DNA of 64,000 bases, from assembly GCF_020483305.1 (NCBI RefSeq), contig NZ_JACWAB010000001.1, positions 620,001 through 684,000 on the forward strand, given 5' to 3'. This document shows, piece after piece, positions 24,809 to 34,223 of the stretch (position 1 is its first letter; each line of letters starts with the position of its first letter). Both the position numbers and the translations under genes were made by a program. The DNA comes from Arthrobacter sp. UM1. GTDB lineage: Bacteria > Actinomycetota > Actinomycetes > Actinomycetales > Micrococcaceae. The notes below the pieces were generated by a model, which saw only the letters and a program-made list of their open reading frames with translations, was not told where the DNA came from and did not search any database.

Positions 24809-26164
24809 ATGAGCCACCCCGTTCCCCCGCCCCGCTCCGAGCACGGACCCCAGTCCGCTGACACGCACGGAGCCGACCACGCACCGCATTCCGCTCACCC
24901 TGCCGCGGGCTCCGCCGAGGCCGCCAACGAGGGAGGCCGCACGCACGCCGGCCACTCCCTCAAGGCCGCGCTCATCGGAGCCGTCGCGGTGACGGCGGTT
25001 CTGCTCGCCTTCATCTGGCCTTCTATCACGACGACGACGAAGCACCTCCCCGTGCTCGTCGTCGGCACGAGCGCCCAGGAGCAGAAGGTCGCCGCCGAGG
25101 CGGAGCACGCGGACGCCGGGTTCGACGTCCGCCACGTCTCGAGCCGCAGAGAGGCCGAGGACGCGCTGAAGCACCGCGATGCCTACGCCGCGTTCGTCTT
25201 CTCGAAGGACTCGGAGGACCTCGAGGTGCTCACGGCCTCCGCCGCGAGCCCGGTGGCTACGCAGCTGGCGGCGCGCTCCGTGCAGGGCCTCGCGCAGAAG
25301 ACGCAGATGGGCTTCGCGGCGCAGCAGCAGAAGGGCGCGCAGGAGGCGGCGAAGCTCGGCGCCCAGGCGGCCGGGGCCCAGGGCGCGGCGAAGACGCTCG
25401 CGGGCGTCCTCGAGCAGATGTCCGGTCAGCTCCCTCCGGGATCCCCGCAGCTCGCCGCGATGCAGGAGCAGGCCGAGGAGGCCGGGGCGAAGGCCGAGGC
25501 CGCGGGCAAGAAGGCGGCTGCCGCGAAGTCCTCCCTCCAGGGCGCGTCCGCCCCGAAGATCACCGTCACGGACGTGGCCCCGCTCGACGCCGCGGATCCC
25601 CGTGGCAGCAACCTCGCCCTCGCGGGCATGCCGCTCACGATGGGCGGCATGATCGGCGGCATCATCGTGTCCTTCCTGCTCCGGGGAACCCGCTCCCGGC
25701 TCCTCGGCGTGGCCGCCTACGGCGCTCTTGCCGGCCTCGCGATCGTGCTCGTCATGCACACGTGGTTCCACGTTCTCCAGGGCGACTTCCTTCTGGAGTG
25801 GGCGGCCAGCGCCCTCTCCCTCGGGGCCACGGCCGCCCTCATCTCCGGGCTCCAGGCCCTCCTGGGCCAGCCCGGCATCGGACTCGGAGCCGTCATCACG
25901 ATGTTCGTGGGCAACCCGATCTCCTCGATGCAGACGCCGAAGGAGTTCCTGCCCGCGCCGTGGGGCGAGATCGGCCAGCACTTCGTCCCCGGCGCCACAG
26001 GCACGCTCCTGCGCGACCTCAGCTACTTCCCGCAGGCCCCGATGGCCGAGTCCTGGTGGGTGCTCGTCGCGTGGCTCGCGGCGGGCACGGCGTTCAGCCT
26101 CCTCGCCGCCGGACGAGGACGGCGGTCCGGGCGGCGGCAGGAGGGCGACAGCGCGAGGCGCTAG
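24809..26164 (+). CDS. Polytopic membrane protein, YhgE/ABC-2-permease-like
   Basis: A 451-residue protein. After a His/Ala-rich N-terminus, one transmembrane helix (about 53-72) leads into a long external domain with Ala/Gln-rich, coiled-coil-like repeats (about 155-240), then five or so helices at about 275-440. This layout resembles the YhgE/Pip and MmpL-accessory ABC-2 permease-like proteins. Such TetR-linked genes often act in export or stress tolerance, but no substrate can be inferred. The ATG has GAGGAG eight bases upstream; an in-frame GTG at 24800 overlaps that site and was not used. Its TAG stop overlaps the TAG of der on the other strand within CTAG. Confidence 0.75.
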   Translation: MSHPVPPPRSEHGPQSADTHGADHAPHSAHPAAGSAEAANEGGRTHAGHSLKAALIGAVAVTAVLLAFIWPSITTTTKHLPVLVVGTSAQEQKVAAEAEHADAGFDVRHVSSRREAEDALKHRDAYAAFVFSKDSEDLEVLTASAASPVATQLAARSVQGLAQKTQMGFAAQQQKGAQEAAKLGAQAAGAQGAAKTLAGVLEQMSGQLPPGSPQLAAMQEQAEEAGAKAEAAGKKAAAAKSSLQGASAPKITVTDVAPLDAADPRGSNLALAGMPLTMGGMIGGIIVSFLLRGTRSRLLGVAAYGALAGLAIVLVMHTWFHVLQGDFLLEWAASALSLGATAALISGLQALLGQPGIGLGAVITMFVGNPISSMQTPKEFLPAPWGEIGQHFVPGATGTLLRDLSYFPQAPMAESWWVLVAWLAAGTAFSLLAAGRGRRSGRRQEGDSARR

Positions 26165-27678
26165 CGCTTGCGGCGCTCCCTCACCCGCATGGAGACCTCG
26201 ATCGGCGTTCCCTCGAAGCCGAACGTCTCGCGCAGGCGCCGCGTGATGAAGCGGCGGTAGCCGGGGTCGAGGAAGCCGGACGTGAAGAGGACGAACTTCG
26301 GCGGGCGCGTGCTCGCCTGCGTGCCGAAGAGGATGCGGGGCTGCTTTCCGCCCCGCACCGGGTGGGGGTGCGCGGCCACGAGCTCGCCGAGGAAGGCGTT
26401 GAGCTTCGAGGTCGGGATGCGCGTCTCCCAGCCCTCGAGCGCCCGGTCAAGCGCCGGGACGAGCTTGTCCTTGTGCCAGCCGGTCCGGGCCGAGATGTTG
26501 ACGCGCGGCGCCCACTGGACGTGCGCCAGGTCCCTCTCGATCTCCCGCTCGAGGTAGTGCCGGCGCTCGTCGTCGAGCAGATCCCACTTGTTGTACGCGA
26601 GGACGAGCGCGCGTCCCGAGTCGATCGCCAGCTGGAGGATGCGCACGTCCTGCTCCGAGAGGACCTCGTCCACGGCGAGGAGCACGACGGCGACCTCGGC
26701 GCGGTCCAGCGCCGTCTGCGTGCGCAGCGAGGCGTAGAAGTCCGCACCGTGCTGCATGTGCACGCGGCGGCGGATGCCCGCGGTGTCCACGAACCGCCAC
26801 TGGCGGCCGCCGAGCTCCACGAGCTCGTCGACGGGATCGCGGGTGGTGCCCGCGAGGTCGTCGACGACGACGCGCTGCTCTCCCGCGAGCTTGTTGAGGA
26901 GGGAGGACTTGCCCACGTTCGGGCGGCCGAGCAGGGCCACCCGGCGGGGGCCGCCGCGCTCAATGGGACCGCCGTGGGCGGACTCCGCGGGGAGCACCTC
27001 CATGACGGCGTCCAGCATGTCCGCGGCGCCTCGGCCGTGCAGGGCCGAGACCGGGTGGGGCTCTCCGAAGCCGAGGCCCCAGAGCACCGAGGCCTCCGCC
27101 TCGAGCAGCTCCGAGTCCACCTTGTTGGCCACGAGCACCACCGGCTTCTTCTTGCGGCGGAGCATGCGCACCACAGCCTCGTCCGTGGCGGTGGCGCCGA
27201 CGGTGGCGTCCACGACCAGCAGCACCGCGTCCGCCGCGTCCACGGCGATCTCGGCCTGCTGGGCCACGGAGGCGTGGATGCCGCGCGCGTCGTGCTCCCA
27301 GCCGCCGGTGTCCACGAGCGTGAACTCGCGGCCCATCCACTCGGCGCGGTAGGAGACGCGGTCCCGCGTCACGCCCGGGACGTCCTCGACGACGGCCTCA
27401 CGGCGCCCGAGGATGCGGTTGACGAGCGTGGACTTGCCCACGTTCGGCCGGCCCACGATGGCGAGGACGGGCAGCGGCGCTTCGTCCTCCATCTCGAGGT
27501 CGTCGTCGAGGTAGCGGGCCAGGAGGGCCTGGTCCTCCTCGTCGAGCTCGTAGTCCGCGAGCCCCTGGCGCAGGGACTCGGCGCGGGCCTCCGCCTCGGA
27601 CTCGTCGATGGCGGCAAGCCGCTCCGCGAGGCGGTCGTCCTCGACGGGCTCGTAGTCGTCGCTCGAGTGCTCTGCCAT
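26161..27678 (-). CDS. der: Ribosome-assembly GTPase Der (EngA)
   Basis: A 505-residue protein with two tandem GTPase domains, each with GRPNVGKS (about 71-78 and 240-247), DTGGW/DTAGI switch motifs and NKVD/NKWD base-recognition motifs, then a C-terminal KH-like domain. This double-G-domain form is unique to Der, which acts in 50S subunit assembly. An acidic N-terminal extension of about 60 residues (rich in Glu/Asp) is common in actinobacteria. ATG at 27678 has AAGG eight bases upstream; a GTG three codons earlier overlaps that site. It is the last gene of the parA-scpAB-rluB-tyrA-cmk-plsC series. Confidence 0.96.
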   Translation of the reverse strand: MAEHSSDDYEPVEDDRLAERLAAIDESEAEARAESLRQGLADYELDEEDQALLARYLDDDLEMEDEAPLPVLAIVGRPNVGKSTLVNRILGRREAVVEDVPGVTRDRVSYRAEWMGREFTLVDTGGWEHDARGIHASVAQQAEIAVDAADAVLLVVDATVGATATDEAVVRMLRRKKKPVVLVANKVDSELLEAEASVLWGLGFGEPHPVSALHGRGAADMLDAVMEVLPAESAHGGPIERGGPRRVALLGRPNVGKSSLLNKLAGEQRVVVDDLAGTTRDPVDELVELGGRQWRFVDTAGIRRRVHMQHGADFYASLRTQTALDRAEVAVVLLAVDEVLSEQDVRILQLAIDSGRALVLAYNKWDLLDDERRHYLEREIERDLAHVQWAPRVNISARTGWHKDKLVPALDRALEGWETRIPTSKLNAFLGELVAAHPHPVRGGKQPRILFGTQASTRPPKFVLFTSGFLDPGYRRFITRRLRETFGFEGTPIEVSMRVRERRKR

Positions 27679-27758
27679 GTCTTTCACCTTGTCCGGTTCG
27701 TGGGGTCGTCGTCGCCGGCGCCGTCGAGCGCCGCGGGCGGTGGCCTGAGGCCGCGGGG

Positions 27759-28484
27759 TCAGGCGCTGGGGAGGCGCAGGCCCGTGCGCGCCTCGGCCTG
27801 CCGAACATGCTCGGCGAGGGCGGTGCGGATCTCCTCCGCAGCCCGATTCATTGTGTCACGGCCCGATTCGCCCTCCGCCTTCGAGACCGTCACCGGGTCC
27901 CCGAACGCGACGGCGAGGCGGGTCCGCGGGCGCGGAAGCCAGGACCGGCTCGTGCCCGTCCGGCGGGTGCCGAGGACGGCCGCCGGAACCACGGGCACCC
28001 CGGACGCGACCGCCAGCCAGGCCACGCCCGAGGAGATCGAGGACACCGCGCCCGTGCCGCGGGTGCCCTCCGGGAGGATCCCGACGAGCTTGCCGCGCTT
28101 GAGCAGATCCGCCGCCCGGGACAGCGTCCGCCGGTCCCCTGCCCGGTTGATGCCCATCTGGCCCGAGTAGTGGAGCACGGCCCCGATGACGGGGACCTCG
28201 AACATCTCCCGCTTGACGATGATGTGGCCCTCCCGCGGAAAGGCGCCGTAGAGCAGCGGGCCGTCGAGGAGGCCCGCGTGGTTGGCGGCGATGATCGCCC
28301 CGCCCTCGGCCGGGATGCGGTCCGCGCCCGTCACCTCGGTGCGGTAGAGGACGTGGTCGAGAAAGCGCCCGATCCGCAGAGCCACGGGACCGGCGCCCTC
28401 GTGGACCTCGCGGTCCGCGAACGGCCGCTCCCCTCCCGTGAGAAGCGAGCGCCCGCGGGCGGCCAGGCTGCGCAGGCGGCTCAT
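27759..28484 (-). CDS. PlsC-family acyltransferase (cmk-linked)
   Basis: A 241-residue acyltransferase. [14 protein letters not shown] carries the HX4D motif (about 70-75) and [12 protein letters not shown] (about 137-148) the second conserved block. It is the second PlsC-type gene in the window. Its ATG overlaps the cmk stop by four bases (ATGA), indicating coupling; cmk-plsC-der is a common bacterial gene order. It likely acylates a lysophospholipid; the precise acceptor is unknown. Confidence 0.9.
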   Translation of the reverse strand: MSRLRSLAARGRSLLTGGERPFADREVHEGAGPVALRIGRFLDHVLYRTEVTGADRIPAEGGAIIAANHAGLLDGPLLYGAFPREGHIIVKREMFEVPVIGAVLHYSGQMGINRAGDRRTLSRAADLLKRGKLVGILPEGTRGTGAVSSISSGVAWLAVASGVPVVPAAVLGTRRTGTSRSWLPRPRTRLAVAFGDPVTVSKAEGESGRDTMNRAAEEIRTALAEHVRQAEARTGLRLPSA

Positions 28485-29176
28485 CGGGTGCCCTCCGATC
28501 CGGCGCGGAGGACGATCTCCAACACGGCCTGGACCGTCTGCTCGAAGTCCAGATCGCTCGAGTCGAGGGTGACCACGCCGTCCGCGGCGCTCGTGAAGTT
28601 GACGAGGGCCGAGTCCTTCCGGTCCCGCCCCGTCACCTGCTCGGCGAGCTGCTCCGCAGACTGGGAGCCGCCGAGCTGCAGGCCGCGGCGGCGCAGGCGG
28701 GCCTCCTCCGAGGCCGTGAGGAGGATCCTCGCATCGGCGTCCGGGGCCACGACCGTGGTGATGTCCCGGCCCTCGGCCACGATCCTGGGATGCGCTCCGA
28801 TGATCTCGCGCTGCCGGGCCACGAGGTTCTCGCGCGCCTGGGGCGTCGTCGCCACCGCGGAGACCCGCTCCGAGATCCGCGGCTCGCGGATCTCCTGCGT
28901 GACATTGCGGCCGTTGACGAGCACCGTCTGCTCCTGCTCCGGATCGGTGGAGACCTCGATCTCCGCCCGGCGCACCGCCTCCGCGACGGCCTGGCGGCTG
29001 GCCAGGTCCACGCCCTCCTCGAGGCAGCTGAGCGTCACGGCGCGGTACATCGCCCCCGTGTCGAGGTAGGCGGCGCCGAGGCGGCGGGCCGCCTCCCGCG
29101 AGACGCTGGACTTCCCGGATCCGGAGGGGCCGTCGACGGCGACGACGAGGCGGTCGGTGGAGAGGGATGAGGTCAT
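28481..29176 (-). CDS. cmk: Cytidylate kinase
   Basis: A 231-residue NMP kinase. The P-loop GPSGSGKSS is at 16-24, DTGAMYRAVTL at about 36-46, the CMP-specific region and GRDITTVVAPDADARILLTA follow, with the LID arginine segment RRRGLQL. It phosphorylates CMP and dCMP. AAGGAA lies directly before the ATG. It is downstream of tyrA (the 29176 start lies 41 bases beyond the end of tyrA at 29218) and upstream of plsC and der. CMP recycling also serves the CMP-sugar pathway encoded at 48-57 kb, though that is only a biochemical remark. Confidence 0.96.
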   Translation of the reverse strand: MTSSLSTDRLVVAVDGPSGSGKSSVSREAARRLGAAYLDTGAMYRAVTLSCLEEGVDLASRQAVAEAVRRAEIEVSTDPEQEQTVLVNGRNVTQEIREPRISERVSAVATTPQARENLVARQREIIGAHPRIVAEGRDITTVVAPDADARILLTASEEARLRRRGLQLGGSQSAEQLAEQVTGRDRKDSALVNFTSAADGVVTLDSSDLDFEQTVQAVLEIVLRAGSEGTR

Positions 29177-29217
29177 CGTTCCTTCGCTTTCCTGACAGGT
29201 GCGCGGCGCGGACGGCG

Positions 29218-30336
29218 TCACGAGACGTAATAGGACTGGAGGCCGCGCTCCGTGAGCGCGTCAGCCGTGCTCTGGCCGAGGTGCGGCAGCACGGAGAGGT
29301 CCACCGCGCCCACGTCCCGGCCGGCGGCGTGCTCCATGTGGACGTCCTCGACGTTGACCCCGAGGTCCGCGAGGATGTTGAAGAGGCGGCCGAGCTGGCC
29401 GGGGCGGTCATCGAGGAGCACCATGACGTGCGCGAAGTGCTTCGGCGCGGAGCCGTGCTTGCCGGGGATCCGCGAGCGCCCCGCATTGCCCTGGTCCAGC
29501 ATCCGGGCCACGGCGAGCCGGGCGCCCGGCGCCTCGGGATTCCCGAGGGCCTCGGCCACGCTGCCCAGGTCTTCCTGGAGCGCGTCGAGGAGGGGGCGCA
29601 CCGCCTCCGCATTCCCGGCGAGGATCTGCACCCAGAGCTGCGGGTCGCTCTGCGCGATCCGGGTGGTGTCCTTGAGCCCGTTGCCCGCGAGCGCGAGCGC
29701 CGTGTGCTCGCCGTCCTGCAGGCGGGCCGCCACGAGCGAGGCGGCGACCTGGGGCAGGTGCGAGATGAGGGCCACGGCTTCGTCGTGCTCACGGGGGTCC
29801 ATGCGCACCACGGTGGCGCCGAGGCGCATGGCCATGTGCTCGACGGCGCTCGTGGCGGCCTGCTCCCGGGAGGGGCACACGATCCAGGGCATCGCCTCGA
29901 AGAGCTCGGCGCGGGCGGCCACCGGGCCGGAGCGCTCCCGTCCGGCCATCGGGTGGCCGGGCACGTAGCGGGACAGCTCCGAGGAGCGCCCGTCTCGCTC
30001 GAGGGCGGCCTCGACCTCCCGGACGACGGCGCCCTTGATGCTCGCGACGTCCGTCACGACGGCGTCCGGGAAGTCCTCCAGCGCCGAGAGCACCTCCGAG
30101 GCCGTCACCTCGGGCGGCGTGGCGACGACGACGATGTCCGGAGTCGACGAGTCCTCGGCCCAGAGGCGGCCCGCGCCGAGGTCCGCCGCGATGGCCGCGG
30201 CGGTGGGGCTCGCATCGCGGATGTGGACCGTGCCGCCGAGAGAGCGCCACCTCAGGCCCACGGACGCGCCGAGGAGGCCCGCCCCGACGACGAGGAGGCG
30301 CGGGAGCCTCGTGCTCTCCCCGGGCTGCGGGCTCAC
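29218..30336 (-). CDS. tyrA: Prephenate dehydrogenase with ACT domain
   Basis: A 372-residue enzyme. The Rossmann motif VVGAGLLGASVG is at 16-27, the prephenate-binding HPMAGRERSGP at about 135-145, and DPREHDEAVALISHLPQ at about 190-206. The last 75 residues (HVMVLLDDRPGQLGRLFNIL...) form an ACT domain, suggesting allosteric control by tyrosine. It converts prephenate to 4-hydroxyphenylpyruvate. Its GTG start overlaps the rluB stop by four bases (GTGA), so the two are coupled. Confidence 0.95.
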   Translation of the reverse strand: MSPQPGESTRLPRLLVVGAGLLGASVGLRWRSLGGTVHIRDASPTAAAIAADLGAGRLWAEDSSTPDIVVVATPPEVTASEVLSALEDFPDAVVTDVASIKGAVVREVEAALERDGRSSELSRYVPGHPMAGRERSGPVAARAELFEAMPWIVCPSREQAATSAVEHMAMRLGATVVRMDPREHDEAVALISHLPQVAASLVAARLQDGEHTALALAGNGLKDTTRIAQSDPQLWVQILAGNAEAVRPLLDALQEDLGSVAEALGNPEAPGARLAVARMLDQGNAGRSRIPGKHGSAPKHFAHVMVLLDDRPGQLGRLFNILADLGVNVEDVHMEHAAGRDVGAVDLSVLPHLGQSTADALTERGLQSYYVS

Positions 30337-31400
30337 AGGCCCACCAGGCTGAGGAGGTGGCCCACCTCGTGGCGGCCGAGGACGCGGACGGACCCCTGCT
30401 TCTGGTCCCCGAGGACGATGGGGCCCACGCCGACGCGCAGCAGGCGCTCCACGGGATGGCCGACGGCCTCGAAGAGACGGCGGACGATCCGGTTCTTGCC
30501 GTTGTGCAGCACCACCTCGACGAGCACGTGGCCGGGCTTCGAGTCCACGAGGCGGAAGGAGTCCACGCTGGCCCAGCCGTCCTCGAGCTTCACGCCGTCC
30601 CTCAGCTGCTTGCCGACCCCGCTGGGCAGCGGGCCGCGCACCTGGACGAGGTAGGTCTTGGGGACGTTGTAGCGCGGGTGCATGAGGCGGTTCGCCAGCT
30701 CGCCGTCGTTCGTGAGGAGGAGGAGCCCCTCCGTCTCCGCGTCGAGGCGCCCCACGTGGAAGAGGCGCTCGTGCTTGTTCTTGACGAAGTCCCCCACCGC
30801 GGGGCGGCCCTCGGGGTCAGTCATGGTGGAGACGACGCCCTTGGGCTTGTTGAAGACGATGTAGGTCTTCGAGGCGTCCAGCTGGATGCGCTCTCCGTCC
30901 ACGTGGATGACGTCCCGCTCCGGGTCCACGCGGACGCCCTGCTCGATGACGATCTGGCCGTTGACCTCGACCCGGCCCTCGTCGATCATCTGCTCGCACG
31001 CGCGGCGGCTCGAGACGCCGGCGTTGGCGAGCACCTTCTGGAGGCGGACGCCCTCGCCGCGGGACTCGCCCGTGCCCGGGCGGGGCTCGATGGGGGCGCG
31101 GTCCTCCGGGCGCACGGGCTTGAGCTCGCGTCCGCGGCGGTCCTTCGCGAACGGACGGCCCGCCGAGGAGGTCTCGGGATTCACGCGGGGTCCGCCGCGG
31201 CGGGCGCCGGCCCCCTTCTGCGGGCCGCGCTTCGCACCGGACGCCGAGCCGGCCTTGGCGCCGCCGGACTTCGGGTAGCCGGACTTGCCGCCGGAGGGCT
31301 TGGCCGAGCCGGGACGGCGGGGGCCGCCCTTCTGGGGGCTGCCCTTCTGAGGGCCGCGGCCGGAGCCGGAGGAGGGCTTGCGGGAGAATGACGAGCTCAT
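30333..31400 (-). CDS. rluB: 23S rRNA pseudouridine synthase (RluB/RsuA family)
   Basis: A 355-residue protein. Residues 1-115 are a low-complexity Gly/Lys/Pro/Arg-rich extension; an S4 RNA-binding domain (VRLQKVLANAGVSSRRACEQMI) starts near 118, and the catalytic motif GRLDAETEGLLLLTNDG has Asp220. It isomerises uridine to pseudouridine in rRNA. The extension is typical of actinobacterial members and probably adds RNA affinity. Location between scpB and cmk is conserved. The gene symbol reflects the family rather than a proven target site. Confidence 0.93.
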   Translation of the reverse strand: MSSSFSRKPSSGSGRGPQKGSPQKGGPRRPGSAKPSGGKSGYPKSGGAKAGSASGAKRGPQKGAGARRGGPRVNPETSSAGRPFAKDRRGRELKPVRPEDRAPIEPRPGTGESRGEGVRLQKVLANAGVSSRRACEQMIDEGRVEVNGQIVIEQGVRVDPERDVIHVDGERIQLDASKTYIVFNKPKGVVSTMTDPEGRPAVGDFVKNKHERLFHVGRLDAETEGLLLLTNDGELANRLMHPRYNVPKTYLVQVRGPLPSGVGKQLRDGVKLEDGWASVDSFRLVDSKPGHVLVEVVLHNGKNRIVRRLFEAVGHPVERLLRVGVGPIVLGDQKQGSVRVLGRHEVGHLLSLVGL

Positions 31401-31497
31401 GAGGCGTCCTTGGGGTCGATGCGCGAGACACGCGGAAAGCGAGTGCGAGGGCGGCGAGCGCGCCGCCGCTGAGACTCCATTGTCTCAAACCGCCTGC

Positions 31498-32130
31498 TCA
31501 GGCTTCCAGCTCCTCCGACGTGATCTCGGCCAGGTCCTCCACCCCCGGCAGGTGCGGAGACAGGCGCGGGAGCTCCTCGGCGGAGTCGATCCCGAGCCGC
31601 TCCAGGAAGTACTGGGTGGTGCCGTAGAGCGTCGCCCCCGAGCTCGGGTGCACGCCCTGCTCCACGACGAGATTGCGGTGCTGAAGCGTCTTGACCACCG
31701 AGTCCACGTTGACGCCGCGGATCGCCGCGACCTCGCTCCGGGCCACCGGCTGCCGGTACGCGATGACGGCGAGCGTCTCCAGGGCCGCCAGGCTCAGGCG
31801 GGCCTTCTGCCCCGAGAGCACGAACCGCTCGACGACGTCCCGGTGCTCGCCGCGGGCGGCGATCCTCCAGCCGCCCCCTGCGCGGCGGATCTCGAACCCC
31901 CGACGGCGGCCGCCCCGCTCGCCGTCGTACTCCTCCGCCAGCAGCCCGACGACGGAGGCCGCCGCCTCCGCGCTCTCGCCGAGGACGCGCGCGAGCTCCT
32001 CCGCGGAGACGGGCGAGTCGGCGACCATGAGGACCGCCTCGGCGGCGCTCAGCACCTCCTCGGGCCAGTCCTCCCGCGCAGGCACCGGCTGCGGCCGCTC
32101 CGGGTCCGCCTGCCGATTCGGATTGCTCAT
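31498..32130 (-). CDS. scpB: Segregation and condensation protein B
   Basis: A 210-residue protein with two winged-helix domains; diagnostic segments are EEVLSAAEAVLMVADSPVSAEELA, LSLAALETLAVIAYRQPV and the GTTQYFLERLGI segment near the end. It binds ScpA and SMC to form the condensin that compacts and segregates chromosomes. ATG overlaps the scpA stop by four bases (ATGA). A 97-base gap follows before rluB. Confidence 0.96.
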   Translation of the reverse strand: MSNPNRQADPERPQPVPAREDWPEEVLSAAEAVLMVADSPVSAEELARVLGESAEAAASVVGLLAEEYDGERGGRRRGFEIRRAGGGWRIAARGEHRDVVERFVLSGQKARLSLAALETLAVIAYRQPVARSEVAAIRGVNVDSVVKTLQHRNLVVEQGVHPSSGATLYGTTQYFLERLGIDSAEELPRLSPHLPGVEDLAEITSEELEA

Positions 32131-33038
32131 GCCCCTGCTCCCTCCGGTGCTGTGCCCTCGTAATCCTCGATGACGGCTCCCTCGAGCGCCTCCTCTGCGT
32201 CCGAGGGCCCTGTCCACTCGACGGCGATCTCCTCGTCCTCCTGCTCGAGGACGATGAGCGAGCGGCGGTACAGCTCGAGCAGGGCGAGGAAGCGGACCAC
32301 GAGCACGAGCCGGGATTCCGCGTCCGCGGTGAGCTCCGCGAAGGAGAGGCGGCCCGCGGCGGCCAGCCGCCCCGCGATCTCCTCCGACTCCCCCGCAACG
32401 GTGACGAGCGAGCCGTGCAGGTGCGTGAGACCCACCTCTGTGGGACGGGGCGGCTTGGCCTGCGAGAGCGCGGCCTCCGCGATCCTCGCCAGCTCGTCCG
32501 GGGTCACGGAGAGCTCGAGCGGGGGCTGAAGGCCCTCGAACCCGAAGCCCCGCGGGACCTCCCTCGGGAACGCCGTGGCGTGGGCGGCCATGCGCTCGCC
32601 GATGTGCTCGGCCGCGTGCTTGAACGCCTTGTACTGGAGGAGCTTTGCGAAGAGGAGGTCCCTCGCCTCGAGCGCCTCGACGTCCTCGACGGACTCCACC
32701 TCGCCGCCGGGCAGGAGGCGTGCCGCCTTGAGGTCGAGCAGCGTGGCGGCGACGACGAGGAAGCCGGTCCGCTCCTCGAGCCGCTCGTCCTCGCTGCGCT
32801 CGTCCGCGGGGTCGTCGGCCAGGCGGAACGTGTAGGCGAGGAACTCGTCCGTGACCTCCGCGAGCGCCACGCGCGTCACGTCCATCTCCTTGGAGGCGAT
32901 GAGGTGCAGGAGGAGGTCGAACGGGCCGTTGAAGTTGCTCAGGGCGACGGCGAATCCGCTCGGCGCGGACGCCTCCCCCGCCGCGCCCTCCGGGCTGTGG
33001 AGGGCGCCTTCCTCAGGCGACTCGGCCGGAGCAGTCAC
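32127..33038 (-). CDS. scpA: Segregation and condensation protein A
   Basis: A 303-residue kleisin. The N-terminal block FNGPFDLLLHLIASKEMDVTRVALAEVTDEFL (in pieces, about 36-67) and the C-terminal SFAELTADAESRLVLVVRFLALLELY are characteristic. It bridges SMC heads together with ScpB. It starts eight bases after the parA stop; parA-scpA-scpB is the conserved actinobacterial arrangement. Confidence 0.96.
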   Translation of the reverse strand: MTAPAESPEEGALHSPEGAAGEASAPSGFAVALSNFNGPFDLLLHLIASKEMDVTRVALAEVTDEFLAYTFRLADDPADERSEDERLEERTGFLVVAATLLDLKAARLLPGGEVESVEDVEALEARDLLFAKLLQYKAFKHAAEHIGERMAAHATAFPREVPRGFGFEGLQPPLELSVTPDELARIAEAALSQAKPPRPTEVGLTHLHGSLVTVAGESEEIAGRLAAAGRLSFAELTADAESRLVLVVRFLALLELYRRSLIVLEQEDEEIAVEWTGPSDAEEALEGAVIEDYEGTAPEGAGA

Positions 33039-33046
33039 GGGGCGTG

Positions 33047-33940
33047 CTACGGCGCCCCGCCGCGCTCGATGAGCTCCTTGGCCAGGTTCCGGTACGCGGT
33101 GGCCCCGGAGTGGTTCCCGGCGAAGCTCGTGATGGGCTCCGCGGCGACGGTGGCGTCGGCGAACTTGATGGAGCGCTTGATGGGCGTCTCGAAGACCTTG
33201 TCCCCGAACGCCTCGACCAGGCGGCCCATGACCTCGCGGGCGTGGATGGTGCGCGGGTCGTACATCGTGGCGAGGACGCCGTCGATCTGAAGGTCCGGGT
33301 TGAGGCGGTCCTGGACCTTCTCGATGGTCTCGACGAGGAGGGCGACGGCGCGCAGGGCGAAGAACTCGGGGCTGAGCGGGATGATGACGCCGTGCGCGGC
33401 CGTGAGCGCGTTGACGGTGAGCAGGCCGAGGGAGGGCTGGCAGTCGATGATGACGACGTCGTAGTCGTTCGAGACCTTCCGCAGCGCGCGGTCGAGGACC
33501 TGCTCGCGGGCGACCTCGTTGACGAGCTGGACCTCGGCGGCGGAGAGGTCGATGTTCGCGGGCAGGAGGTCGAGGCCCTCGACCTCCGTCTCCAGAATGG
33601 TGTCCCGGACGTCCACCTTGCGGTCCATGAGGACGTTGTAGACCGTCTCCTCGAGGTCGTGCGGATTCGCGCCGAGGCCCGCGGAGAGCGCGCCCTGCGG
33701 GTCGAAGTCCACGAGCAGGACCTTGCGGCCGAGCTCCGCGAGCGCCGCCGCGAGGTTGATGGTGGAGGTCGTCTTGCCGACGCCGCCCTTCTGGTTGACC
33801 ATCGCGATGACGCGCGCCGGGCCGTGCGACTCGAGCGGGGCGGGCTCGGGGAACTCGCGCAGCGGCTTGCCCGTCGGGCCGAGCTGCGCCTCGTCGCCGG
33901 CGTTCTGGGGCACTGACTGATTGGTCACGGAGAACTCCAC
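33047..33940 (-). CDS. ParA-family ATPase linked to scpAB
   Basis: A 297-residue ParA/Soj-type ATPase with Walker A MVNQKGGVGKTTST (48-60), VLLVDFDPQGAL and VVIIDCQPSLGLL. This is the Rv1708-type ParA found beside scpA rather than the main ParA of parABS, since no parB follows. It likely aids chromosome organisation with condensin. The GTG start has GAAGGAA just upstream; a second GTG lies four codons on. The gap to the divergent pta gene is 283 bases. Confidence 0.93.
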   Translation of the reverse strand: MEFSVTNQSVPQNAGDEAQLGPTGKPLREFPEPAPLESHGPARVIAMVNQKGGVGKTTSTINLAAALAELGRKVLLVDFDPQGALSAGLGANPHDLEETVYNVLMDRKVDVRDTILETEVEGLDLLPANIDLSAAEVQLVNEVAREQVLDRALRKVSNDYDVVIIDCQPSLGLLTVNALTAAHGVIIPLSPEFFALRAVALLVETIEKVQDRLNPDLQIDGVLATMYDPRTIHAREVMGRLVEAFGDKVFETPIKRSIKFADATVAAEPITSFAGNHSGATAYRNLAKELIERGGAP

Positions 33941-34180
33941 GCTTCCTTCGTCGTCGTCATTGCGGGCCGCCCTGGGGCCGGATGCCCGGATCCAGGCGAT
34001 TCCTCCAGGCTATGACGGTCCTGTCCCATTCTGCCGGACAGGCGGTCTCCGCCCGGCGAGCCTTGAAGCAGAGGTTGAACGCTCGTTCGCCGCCGCCCGC
34101 CCCGCCGGGACTCGCACGCACGTGATGGAAACAACGCCCCGATCCGCCCGTTCGGGGCCTCCGGCGGCCCCGCCGCCTTC

Positions 34181-34186
34181 TAGACT
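34181..34186 (+). promoter_or_regulatory. Candidate -10 box of pta
   Basis: TAGACT lies 37 bases before the pta start, in the divergent parA/pta gap. It matches the TANNNT box seen at several other starts here. No convincing -35 box was found. The remainder of 33941-34223 shows nothing recognised. Confidence 0.4.
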
Positions 34187-34223
34187 GGAAGCACGCCACC
34201 GGCACCCACTCGAAGGACGGACC

